DNA of 48,217 bases from Oehlia diaphana. Its lineage: Eukaryota; Glomeromycota; Glomeromycetes; Glomerales; Glomeraceae. Shown here one piece after another: positions 33,198 to 43,350 of the stretch. The stretch is taken from NCBI GenBank assembly GCA_003833135.1, contig QZLH01000756.1, positions 14,863 to 63,079 of the forward strand, in the 5' to 3' direction. Position 1 is the stretch's first letter. Every line of letters starts with the position of its first letter. Below the pieces are notes generated by a model. It saw only the letters and a program-made list of their open reading frames with translations. It was not told where the DNA came from and ran no database searches. The translations under genes and the position numbers were made by a program.

Positions 33198-34026
33198 GTA
33201 GGGATGGCAACGGTCGGTCATGGTCGGTCATCGGTCAGTCATAACCGGTCAAGAACCTTTGACCGACCGACTAACCGTTTGACCGACCGTTTGACTGACC
33301 GGTCTGACCGACTGTATAACCGATCCTGAAAACGTTTGCGAAACATTTTTTTTTTATGAAATACTTACAGCTATTTGCAAAAATAACGGACTACCTAATT
33401 CATTTTTGCTCCGAAGTTTCATACGCAGTCATACGCAGTCATACGCAAAAGAGCATAACTCTGGCCAAATTATAAATTTGACCAAAATTATAATTTACGT
33501 TTTAGGAAATTTAATGTTACACAAATTCTAAAAAGGAAATTTTCAATTTTTGGAAAATCAAAATTTGTGGAATGGCTATCACCAAAAAAGAATATGATCA
33601 GCATATCCGTTTTTATAATTCTGGCCAAAATTATAATTTGGCCAGAATTACTACCGATCAATAATAATCTTTGCGTATGAATGCGTATGATTGCATATGA
33701 CTGTGTATGAATCTTCAGAGAAAAAATGAATTAGGTGGTCCGTTATTTTTGCAAATAGCTGTAATAAAAAACATTTTCGCAACATTTTCTATTAAAATAA
33801 TTAAAAAACGTTTGCAAAACATTTTTTTATTAAATTTTATATTAAAAAATGTTTTGCAAACATTTTCAGGATCGGTTAAATGGTCGGTCAAACGGTCGGT
33901 TAAACAGTCGGTCAGACCGGTCGGTCAAACGGTTGGTCAGAGGTCTTTGACCAACCGATATCGGTCACGGTCATGACCGGTCATAACCGGTTAATAACCA
34001 TTACCGTTGCCATCCCTAGTGGTAAG
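33191..34026. mobile_element. Non-autonomous hAT-like element, 820 bp, with 8-bp target duplication
   Basis: The element spans 33199-34018. It begins TAGGGATGGCAACGGTCGG and ends CCGTTGCCATCCCTA, at least 14 bp of terminal inverted repeat that fits the hAT YARNG end. Flanks GTGGCAAG (33191-33198) and GTGGTAAG (34019-34026) are an 8-bp duplication with one transition. Arms of 100-150 bp carry dense GGTCGGTCA / ACCGGTCA words. Further in are imperfect inverted repeats (ACGCAGTCATACGCA, CATACGCAGTC against GCGTATGA words; AACATTTTTTTAT) and the core AATTCTGGCCAAAATTATAA at 33618-33637, followed by TTTGGCCAGAATTA. There is no transposase. An 89-codon frame inside is an artefact of the repeats. 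Confidence 0.9.
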
Positions 34027-34512
34027 GCAACTTGGAACTAATTGATAGTCATGTTTTATTTATAAACAAATCTAAATAATTGAACTAATTTACTCTAAAG
34101 GACATGCGTTGATATTTTATAACTATATGGGACTTGTCTATTGAATAACTACTTGTCCGTGATGTGTTGATGAGAAATAGTACAACTGTTGTTGATGGCA
34201 GCACTCTAGGATAGTAATGTAATATCACGTATACGAATATTTTGCAACTAAATTTTAAGATTGAAATCTTCGAAAGCAGAAGGGTGTTATAGCACTTGCA
34301 GGACATATAGAATTTTTGCAATAAAGTTCGTAAATTAATGACATTATATTTGAAAATAAAAAGTGATATACGATTAATATAAAAGTCTATACTATCACAA
34401 TCGAATTTAAATCTTCATTGCATTTAAATCATAATCTTTTTCGCAATTTGACAAGTCAGAATCTTTTATTTCTATTTTCCACTTGTTTTTTCTTTTTTTT
34501 TAATAATAAAAA
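34027..34512. other. Intergenic, nothing recognised
   Basis: No coding signal or repeat. Confidence 0.4.
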
Positions 34513-34695
34513 ATGATAGATATATTGTCAGAAACAATGATACTAAGTTCTGAAATTACCTGGCAAATATTTAGCCATTTATCTGGTTCATGTTCCAAAC
34601 ATCTATTCAAATGGATCACAGTTAGTTTGCAATATGAAAAGCTCCAAAGAAATTATTGCTCTGAAAGTATCCGAAAACCCGGTTCAGTTCCATAA
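34513..34695 (+). pseudogene. Possible F-box fragment
   Basis: A short frame from an ATG reads MILSSEITWQIFSHLSG then SKHLFKWITVSLQYEKL, resembling an F-box helix pair (LxxEIxxxIFSHLS...LxxCxxVxxxW), but the conserved Trp-containing end is absent. The frame then runs into the reiterated-word DNA at about 34670, so an element may have cut the gene. Weak call. Confidence 0.3.
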
Positions 34696-34829
34696 TTAGT
34701 TTTTGTCACTTCGATCCAGACCCGAGTCAGTACATATCAAATTTTACCAAACCCGATTTGAACTAATGTATCAAACCAAATGGAACAAACCAACCCAGGT
34801 CACCCAACCTAAACTTTTTCCATCCCTAA
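34670..34829. mobile_element. Truncated hAT-like element end
   Basis: AACCCGGTTCAG, AACCCGATTTGAAC, ACCAAA and CAACCCAGGTCACCCAACC words precede an end reading CCATCCCTA at 34821-34829, the inverse of TAGGGATGG, the same terminus as the element at 33199. No matching left end is found nearby. Confidence 0.45.
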
Positions 34830-35886
34830 ATGTCACTTAGACCAATTACTTATAGCCGTTTTCAAAAAAAAAAAAATGTGATCGGCAATCGAAGTCAATT
34901 TTTTTTTTTTTCACTTATAAGATTTCTCTGAAAACTTTATATCTAGTACTACAATATTTTTCTATTTCAAAGACTATTTTTCTTTGAGTTTACCCATGTA
35001 AAAGTTTTAAACCTATACTAGTGCACATATTTGACAGATTTGCCAGAGATTTTAAAAATGAAAAAATGATCTTCCACGATCTTTCATGATCTCTTCTCTT
35101 TACAAAATTTATATAATAAATGTCTGAAAAGCTTTTGTAAGTATTTATTATTTATATTTATTCATGTTTCTAAATTATATTAAAGTAAAATAGGAAGGAA
35201 TTTTATTTATTCAATTATAAGATTTTAACCTTTATGAGGTTTCCTATGGTTTTAATTAAAGAAACAAAATATTTTTATATACTTTAATCAATAAAACATA
35301 TTTAAACATTTTATAAATAATATATTGTTTAGATTTATTATAAAATAATTAGAGTTGATTAGTTTTAAGGTTTAATTTTCGTTCTAGCCACGTGATCAAA
35401 ATGTGGATTTTAACTATTTTAACTGGGTAAGATTGCTATGTTACACTAAAATCAATATTGTCACATAATCACATTTTAGCGATCCAACTTAAAAAATTTT
35501 ATTAATTAACCTGTGCATTAGGTCAGGTCGTTATATAAATGTTAATCTGGTTATTTATTTTATATTCAAGTCAAGTTCAAATATATCCTCAAAGCCGACC
35601 CTCTTGGAACACTATTATATAAGAAAAATGCCCCTAACGTAATCTAAATTTTAAATCACAGTATACAGTTATTTATAGAAATTTTTGAATACAAAAAAGT
35701 AAAACTATTGATATATATGATATAGAATGAGATATAAAATGTAGATTGCACAAAATAAACAAAATAATATTCTGTAAGCCTTATCCAGTTTTAGTATGTT
35801 TTCCTATTTAATAAAAAAAAAAAAAAAAGAATTTAAAACTGTCATGATATAATTATAAGCATTATTATTGTGAATTTTACTTACTA
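34830..35886. other. Intergenic, 3' of the kinase gene
   Basis: Contains GATCGGCAATC at 34880-34890 between long A and T runs. No gene recognised. Confidence 0.4.
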
Positions 35887-38345
35887 TCATTTTTGAGTAT
35901 CGATCTTTAATTCTTTAATATTACGCTTTCTTGAAGAATTTAAAGGTGCAATTGAGCTTTGAACATCGGAATTTATATTTTGTGAACTAAAATAATTAAA
36001 ATAGTTTTATTTCGAATATGTATATTATTCATAAATTTTTTTTGATTATAATTAGTTACCTTTGAATATTATTCATATTAATATCATAATCATATTCTTT
36101 TGTAATATATTCTAAAAATAAGCAATAAAAGATATTTACTGTAAGTTAATATAAATATAACGATAATAAGTTCATAAGTTTCATATAACCATTATCATAC
36201 GATATACCTTTTGTAATATTGGATGCAACCATTGGAGATGAATCTGTAGTTAAAGATTTATAAATTAAAGAATTTAATTTTCTACTTGTATAAATTGCTT
36301 TTGAATGAGATTTTTTACTAAATCCAGGTCCAAGTTTTTTTGATCGTATTAATTTTATTCTTTTTTCTTCAGCTTGTTCAAAAACTTCTACAAATTCAGG
36401 TGCAATACCAAAACCATCATAAATTGTATAAGAAGTTTCATCAAACCATTTTATAACAAAACTCCAAAATTCATCAATAGTTGGTCTATTTAAAGGAATA
36501 GAGTCCCAACATTTTTTCATTAAATTAGCATAACATTCAGGGGTATCATTTGTAATTTCAGGTCGTTTTCCATCAATAATTTCATAAACAAGTTCATAAT
36601 TATGTTCGATATTAGCAAAAGGTTTACAACCTGTTGTAAGTTCCCACATAATCATACCTAAGCTATACACATCAGATTCTTTTGAGAATTTAAACCCTTT
36701 AAATATTTCTGGAGCAATATAGGGCATTACTCCATATATTTCATTATTTGATAAGGTATTTGTAGGTTGTGATAAACCTAAATCACTAATTTTCCAATCT
36801 CCCAGTTTCATTTCATGATCTAATAATAAAATATTTCCACTATGTAAATCTCGATGTACAAAATTAATTTTATGAATTTGCATAAGTCTAAAAAATAAAA
36901 ATAACAAAATTAGCAATTAAAACAAATAAAATATTAAATAACAAATTAGAAATTTAGATACCCAAGTGAAATATAGCGTAAAATACTTAATTTGTCCTTC
37001 CATGAAACCTCTATAAAATTATTTTGCAAATAACCATGTAAATCTCCTCCATTTGCATATTCCATTACAAACATATACTCTTTTGTTATAGGATCTTGTG
37101 TGATACCATAACAATTAATAACAGAATACCAATTGTTTAATTGATAAAGTGATTTCAACTAAAGTATAAATAAATTAAATAAATATAAATTAATTTTGAA
37201 TAGGTTACAAGAATATAAACATATTAATCATTAATTACCTCATTTAAAAAATATTTGCTGATATTTTGTGAATCACGTAATTTTTTTAAAACAACATCTG
37301 TATCTTTCATACCTACTCTGTAAGTTGCTTTATAAATAATACTAAACCCTCCTTGTGCTATTTCCTTTTCATTTTCAATTTGGAAATGAGGAATCCACTT
37401 TATTTCTCGTTCATTTAGTTTACTTAAATACAACATGTTTCTAATAAACCCATATATATTCAATGGATTTAAATTTGTATTATTATCTAAATAATTAACA
37501 ATTGACTGGAAATTATTATAATTTATTTTTGTTGAAACAATAAATTCATCTATAATACAATTTCCACTGATAATATTTGTAATATCAATATTAATAGGTG
37601 ATATTTTTTTACATTTAATACATTGAGTTTGATTTGTAATTCCAAAAATAATATTTATTGTTAAACAATATCTACATCCAGTATAAATTGTAAAACAATG
37701 TGAACACCATTTTTGACAATACAATTCTATATTTAATTCTGACTTTTGGTGTATATATTCTAGTTTTTGTGAACATACCACACATTGATCAAAAATATCC
37801 CACCATGGTAAATATAAAATCGGAATGGACTTTTTGGTTAGAGTTGATTCTATCCATCCAGAAGAAATTTTATAATAATCTGGACTATAATTGAACGATT
37901 GCAACATGATTTCACATAATTGACAAGTTGTTTTACTATGATTATTATGAGTACAATTTCTTGATAAATAGTGATTATTAAATGATGAATTATTTGGGAT
38001 TACTTGTTTAAAGTATGAAACCTCAGAACAATATTCACACCATTCTTGAATGTTCGTTGGATCAAATCCATTTCTAGTTATTCCATGTTCAGTACACTTA
38101 ACATTATTTGTAATATATATATCCAAGCATGTGTTATTGCCTGATGTATATCGATTATACCAAGATAGACAATTTTTGCAATATTTTTGTTCGAATTTAA
38201 GTGTCTTGGAGTGTTCGTTTCCACAATAATTACATTTATTCTCATCATTATCAAAAGGAATAAATAAAACAGGTATAGGACTAGGTCTTAAATTTGGTGT
38301 TGGATCAAATAAATTGTTATATGTGTCCATAGTTTTATAATTCAA
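35887..38345 (-). CDS. Protein kinase with Cys-rich N-terminal region (five exons)
   Basis: Exons: 38345-37239, 37158-36962, 36887-36208, 36111-36060, 35986-35887. Introns have GT..AG ends, phases agree throughout, and the product is 711 residues. Residues 1 to about 320 hold repeated Cys pairs (CNYC, CKNC, CEYC, CQLC, CVVC, CSHC, CIKC), probably zinc-binding. The kinase domain follows: glycine loop AQGGFSIIYKA (331-340), catalytic lysine in VVLKK (354), HRDLHSGN with Asp448, DLG in place of DFG at 470-472, YIAPE, and the DVYSLGMIMWEL segment. The type is tyrosine-kinase-like as expanded in these fungi; it phosphorylates Ser/Thr or Tyr in unknown targets. The C-terminal tail (SSQNINSDVQSSIAPLNSS) is usual for the family. 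All catalytic residues are present, so I expect activity despite DLG. The first ATG is chosen, but Met6 is an alternative. Confidence 0.9.
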
Positions 38346-39866
38346 GAAATAAGTTTAACAATGCATTAAATATGAAAGTTGGAGAATTCTATATAGAAAT
38401 TGTTGTAGTACTGCGACGTGCCGCAGGGTAGTATATAAGTACGTTTTACAATTTAGTAGTACAGTGTGTGAATTAGAGACTTGATTTTCACTAATTAGAC
38501 GGCTGAATACAAAAAAGGAATAGTCTAAATTGAAGACGATTACATAATTAGTAAAAGCATGGAAGATCGGCATCTTAAAGAGGAAGTTGATCAAAGACAA
38601 AAATTTGTGTAATGTATACGTTCTTTTCGTTCTCGATACTTGGCCTGACGATCTTCCCCTCCCTTTGGGGTGATTTGAATGATTAAAAAAATTAATTATT
38701 AATTATATAAAAATTGAATATTAAAATTAATTTACTATTAAATAATTGTCCAGAGCGTAGCGAAGGACTATTTATTGTACGGAACTAGATAAATTTGTAG
38801 TACCGGTTTAACCCATGCATTTTTCTTCCTTCCACCTACGTCACTATAATTTAGCCCCTGCTTATTTCCTTTTATGTTTTGTATCACATTTTTGTAACGC
38901 TTTATTTTTAGCAACACATATTGTAACACTTTGTCACATTTTATTATTGTTACTATTAAGCGTTTAAGCGACGGACTCTCAACGGTTTCCGTTTTCTTAG
39001 TAAATAAAAACAGTAACAATAAATAATATTATTAAATATTTAAACAAGTAGTAATAATTAAAACAAAATTTTTTAACTATATTTTAATAATAATATTTTT
39101 ATACGATAACATTTGAAAATAATATATGATATATAACCTAATAAAATTGGTATATTTAAATAATCAAAGAAAGTGACCTTTTTGAATCTTCAACATTTAA
39201 TATTTAATTCTATTGTCCTACTTTAAAGGATATTATAGATATTCGAATTACATTTCTTTAAAGGTTTAGTCAAATCATAAACCCATTCTTAATTCTAATC
39301 ATGATTCATGACACAAAGTTAATGCTTCGTTCAGTTGATGTTGCAAGAATAAATCTGAAAGCTGGTGGCTAACTAAATACTTCGATTTCTGTGATCTAGT
39401 CACAGATAAATGATGAATTATTTATTTATAAACCTGATTATTATATGTCCTAATTTCGACCAATCAAGTTGCATTCCGTAAATACAGTACATATGTATAA
39501 ATAAATACTATAAATTTTATTATTTTTATTCCTTCATTTTAAATATAAAGAATAAAAAAGAAAAATTGTTCCATTATAAAAACACCCTAAACTTCATATA
39601 TATATATTTCTGATTTCAATTTAGATTTAAGAATTGTAATAAAATTCCTTTAAACTTTAAGTTTTAGTATCTATGGAGTAGGAACGCACCAAGATGAATT
39701 TTAAGAATAATAATAAATTTATTTACGGTATAAAAATAATGAGTAATCTATGCGAATAAAAATTGTGTCCAAACATTTAAACCTTTCTTTCCTAATAATT
39801 TATTACGCGAAATAAAAATAATTCACGTGATTAAAGAAACAGTTCTTTACGAACATTTAGTTACAT
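38346..39866. other. 5' region of the kinase gene and intergenic DNA
   Basis: No gene recognised. Frames at 38355-38600 and 38768-39019 look fortuitous. A palindromic block lies at 38745-38771 and TCACGTGA at 39823-39830. Confidence 0.4.
38745..38771. repeat. Palindromic block ATTGTCC...GGACTAT
   Basis: GTCC (38748-38751) and GGAC (38765-38768) enclose AGAGCGTAGCGAA, itself GC-rich in AT-rich DNA, within near-complementary ATT/TAT flanks. It looks like a small mobile palindrome, but only one copy is present here. Confidence 0.45.
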
Positions 39867-39995
39867 GATGCGACCCTATAAGAAATATGTACAGTATATG
39901 GAAAGGATACGTTTTGTATACATTTTATGTACGTTTCTATAGATTCCGTATACAAAATTTCTTTGATCAATTAATAAAGTTCGTTTGTTAACCAG

Positions 39996-40047
<52 letters not shown>
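39996..40047. repeat. Poly(A) run of 52
   Basis: An uninterrupted A homopolymer within the left arm of the CCCTATAA element, between two copies of TAGATTCCGTATACAAA. This placement suggests replication slippage or duplication inside the element and not a retroposed tail. Confidence 0.95.
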
Positions 40048-40049
<2 letters not shown>

Positions 40050-40234
40050 GATTCCGTATACAAATTTCGTATATTTAATAAGTAATTCATTTTCGAACAT
40101 TTTTTAAAAAAACTAATGTATACAAAATGTACAGAATGTATACGGAATTTTAGATAATTTTACAAAAATCCCGTATCATAACACGAGATCACGTGATTGT
40201 TTATTGTTTTGTTATGATACGTTTTTTGTTTTTT

Positions 40235-40241
40235 TATATAA
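40235..40241 (+). promoter_or_regulatory. TATA-box-like site in the CCCTATAA element
   Basis: TATATAA follows a T run and precedes AACCCTTACTTT. It would place a transcript start about 30 bp on, reading into the pyrimidine-rich arrays. This is inferred from the motif only. Confidence 0.35.
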
Positions 40242-40695
40242 ACCCTTACTTTAATGAGTTTGATCTTCCGATCTTCCTTTCTGTCTTTCCTTTTCTTTCT
40301 CTTTTTTCTTGTCTTATTTTTTTTATTTATTCTAAATTTTTGTCATCCCCCTTTTAAAATAAAATATTTTTTTTCGTACCTCACTTTAAAAATAAAAAAA
40401 AATTTTTTTTTTCATCACTCTCCTTTAAAAAAATTTTCTTTCGTCACTCCCTTAAAAAAAAATTTTTTCTTTTATTCCCACTCTTCTTTTTTTTTAAAAA
40501 AAAAAATTCTTCTTTCTATTTCTATTTTCTCTTTATAAAAAATTTTTTATTTTTCTAACTTTGACGTCCTCCCTTTAAAAAAAATTTTTTTTAACTTTCC
40601 TAACTTCATTACTCTCTTTTTAAAAAAATTTTTTTTTTTTTGATTTATTCTTTATTCCCCTTTCCTTTTATTTATATTTAACCCTTTTTTTATTT

Positions 40696-41115
40696 CATAG
40701 GCCAGCAGATTTTTTTTGTAAGAAGAATCAGTTTCTTTTTTCTTTTTGTAGATCAGTTTGGAAGTCCTTTCCTTTTTGTAGGATGGTTCAGGATTTTTTT
40801 CTTTTTTTAGGTCAGTTCAAATTTTCTTTTTTTTCTTTCTAAGTTAGGTTCAGATTCTTTTTTTTTGTAGGATGTTTCAGTTTTGTTGCCAGAGTCTTCT
40901 TTTTTTGTAGGTCAGTTTTGGATTTATTTTGTTTTGGTTTCTTTTTCATCAGATGCTTCATAATTCTTTTCTTTATGTAGATCAGACATTCTGAAGTTCT
41001 CTTGCTGACCTTTGGTGACTTGGACAATTGCAGATACTATATGAGAAGGGTTTTGTTTCCAATTAAGTTAGACGTTCTTATGTTTCTTTTTTTTTGTTTT
41101 TTTAGGTTGTTTAAC
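40696..41115 (+). repeat. Array of polypyrimidine-TAG-GTCAGTTT units
   Basis: About eight to ten degenerate units of 30-45 bp, each a T/C tract ending in GTAG or TTTAG followed by (G/A)TCAG, GATG or similar (for example TTTTTGTAGATCAGTTTGG and TTTTTTTGTAGGTCAGTTTT). Each is shaped like a 3' splice acceptor. A comparable three-unit array is at 15633-15866. Confidence 0.6.
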
Positions 41116-41501
41116 TCCAAATGAACCTGAACTTATAGATAATTTTGGTTGCAATAGGTGGTTTTAATAAGAAGGGAATTTTCGTAATGTATTTGTATTT
41201 TGTTTATTTTTTATTTTTATTTAATTTAATAAAGTAAAATTAGATTTATGTAAATACAATTATAGTAAACTGCAATATAAATAGTAAATTCAATGACCAA
41301 ATCGTATAAATTTCGTGATAAAATCGGTGATCAAATCATGTAAATTCCATATGAATCCCATGCAAATTCCGTATCCAAACCATATTTTTAGTGATACGGA
41401 ATTTGCATTTTTCCGTATCCTATTAAGATACGTTATTTCTAAGGAAAATAAATCGTATAAAAACTTTATAAAAAATGTATCCAATTTTTTTATAGGGTGA
41501 C

Positions 41502-42258
41502 TAGTGCTCTTACTGGGTCAAGTCGGGTCAGGTTCTGAGGAAATATTTGACCCGATCTGAATAAAAAAATATAAGACTCAGATTTATTCAGGTCTCATAT
41601 TTTCATAACCTGACCCTTGACTTGACCGAGTATAATTTAACTCATGTAACATGGGTTAGACAAGTAAAATGGGTACTAACTTATATTATGTGAGATTTTC
41701 TAATAATAATAACAAATAATAATAACAAAATTAATTTCCTTTTATTTGAAAAAAGGCAACTTAGTGATTAACCACTAGTAGTCACCTGAAATTTGTATCA
41801 TGAATGGTTATACAAAACATGTAACACTAGCTCTTATTTTTTTCCTAGACTAATTAACTAAAATAAAATCAAAAATATGAATTTTGAACCTGGTTTAATA
41901 TAATAAAAATCAAAGAATTAGGTAAAATAATTAGCAAATATTCAAATAAAGATAAATTGGAATTCTAAAGCTATTGGGAAAATATTATTTTCAAAAGCCA
42001 AATTTTTTTATTTTTCTGCTTAAGCTATATTAAAATTAATTCTTTGCTTAATTTTGGCTAAAATTATAATTTTGCCAGAATTAAAAACATCCGGGTCGAT
42101 CCAGGTCAAACCCAGGTTAAGGAAATTTATAACCCGACCTGTGCAGGTTGGGTCATGCGGGTCATGCAGGTCACGGGTCATTAAAAATCGTTGATTTAAA
42201 AGTTGTCAGGTCAAATTAACTCGGGTTGACTCGTATCGTTCGGAGCACTAGATGCGAC
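41502..42258. mobile_element. Non-autonomous hAT-like element, 749 bp
   Basis: The element 41502-42250 has inverted ends TAGTGCTC / GAGCACTA fitting YARNG. The right target copy is GATGCGAC (42251-42258). The left copy was split by the CCCTATAA element: GATGCGA remains at 39867-39873 and the final C is at 41501, so deleting that insert with its 3-bp duplication restores GATGCGAC next to the end. Arms carry GGGTCAAGTCGGGTCAGG-type words, inverted on the right (TCGGGTTGACTCG). The core AATTTTGGCTAAAATTATAA (42051-42070) plus TTTTGCCAGAATT is a variant of that in the elements at 3307 and 33199. No protein is encoded. Confidence 0.85.
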
Positions 42259-43117
42259 CGATAATAATGAAGAATTAGCATTTTTATGAATATTAATCTC
42301 ATCATGTGTTTTCATTTTGACATCCTACCTTTTTTTTCTCCTTTCTTGAACGATTTTATTGTAGTATAACTTGTTATTAATAAAAAAAAAAATTTATCTA
42401 TGCAATATAAAAAAATTATATTAATTTATTAAATATATTTATTCTATCACGACTAAAAATCATACAAATTATAATAATAATATTATTATATTTGAAAAAA
42501 GGTGAAAGAATAAAATTTTTAGCAAAATATAATTAGGAAATAAAATTATTATTAAAAATAAGAATCGGAAAAAAGGGTAGCGCCGCAGCAATCGTGATCC
42601 AAATCTAAAGGATAAAAGAATGAAAATAGAAATAAAAATATATTAAGAATAAAAAAGATTCAAGTTTAAAAAAACAAATATAAATATTATAAAAAAAAAA
42701 ATGGATTATAGATTATAAAGGAAAATTAAAAAATATTGAAAAAAAAAAAAATATTAAAAAAAAAAGGTTTTAAAAAAAATACATCGAGTTTATTTAGCTC
42801 AGAGTTGGCCATTGTTAATAAAAAGTTGGATAATGAAAACTTGGACAGATATTGGGATTGCTCTCTAAGTAGAATGATTAAGAGGGTATTCGTGTATTAA
42901 GTAATAATAATTTTTATACAATAAAACATTGAAATATTGGTACATGTCAGTTCTATGTTAAATAAATCTACCTATGATCCTATTCTAAACATAATTTTTT
43001 TTCACTGACTTTGCACCTAAATTTTAATTTGACATTCTCGCAGAAACCTAACCCTTTTTATTTTCCTCTCACCACCTAAGATAACAGTCGTGTCTGGCTT
43101 CTGCCTCTTCATGCAAT
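42259..43117. other. Intergenic, A-rich DNA
   Basis: Long A runs near 42690-42780. No gene recognised. A tRNA A-box look-alike near 42796 was considered and rejected. Confidence 0.4.
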
Positions 43118-43350
43118 ATGACCGAGAACTTTCCTGACCATGTTTTCCATATTCTCATCATTATATACAATAACCGCCGGTTCCGATAGTATGAGTCAAT
43201 GAGTTATGCTGGTTGTGGTAATATTTAATTACTTAAATGATAATATCTGTAAGTTAATTCATTTCCGTATTAATAAGTATATTATTATCCCTCCTTCGAA
43301 TACTCCTAGTACTTCTAAAATAGAGGTCCGTTATACTGAATTCATTTCAT
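43118..43350 (+). pseudogene. Possible F-box gene remnant
   Basis: ATGACCGAGAACTTTCCTGA opens a frame MTENFPDHVFHILIIIYNN reminiscent of an F-box start (LPxxxxxxIxxYL). A shifted frame then gives VVIFNYLNDNICKLIHFRIN and KYIIIPPSNTPSTSKIEVRY, a segment with natural composition. Several frame changes are needed. The family is uncertain. Confidence 0.25.

Larger units (their letters stand above)
39874..41497. mobile_element. 1.6-kb non-coding element with CCCTATAA ends, nested in a hAT-like element
   Basis: Ends CCCTATAAG (39874) and ...TTATAGGG (41497) are inverted. A 3-bp duplication CGA/TGA flanks it (39871-39873 and 41498-41500). Subterminal arms carry many AATTCCGTATAC / GTATACGGAATT variants in both orientations. 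The interior has a 52-A run (39996-40047), TCACGTGA at 40189-40196, TATATAA at 40235-40241, an array of T/C-rich AAAAAAATTTTTTT palindromic units (about 40370-40640), and an array of polypyrimidine-TAG units (about 40696-41115). No protein is encoded; the frames at 40254-40538 and 40839-41027 are low-complexity. A 3-bp duplication with subterminal repeats recalls CACTA/EnSpm elements, but the terminal sequence differs, so the class is open. Confidence 0.7.

Noticed and set aside
33707..33976. 89-codon frame ending in VKRSVKQSV-type repeats
   Set aside because: It lies within the right arm of the hAT-like element and simply translates the GGTCGGTCA words.
39597..39608. TA microsatellite
   Set aside because: Only about six units, ordinary for this base composition.
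40254..41027. Frames rich in Phe/Ser and Lys inside the CCCTATAA element
   Set aside because: They are translations of pyrimidine-rich or A-rich arrays with no protein-like composition.
42793..42815. tRNA-like A box (TTTAGCTCAGAGTTGG)
   Set aside because: The A-box match is good, but no B box (GGTTCRAnnCC) and no cloverleaf arms can be placed downstream.
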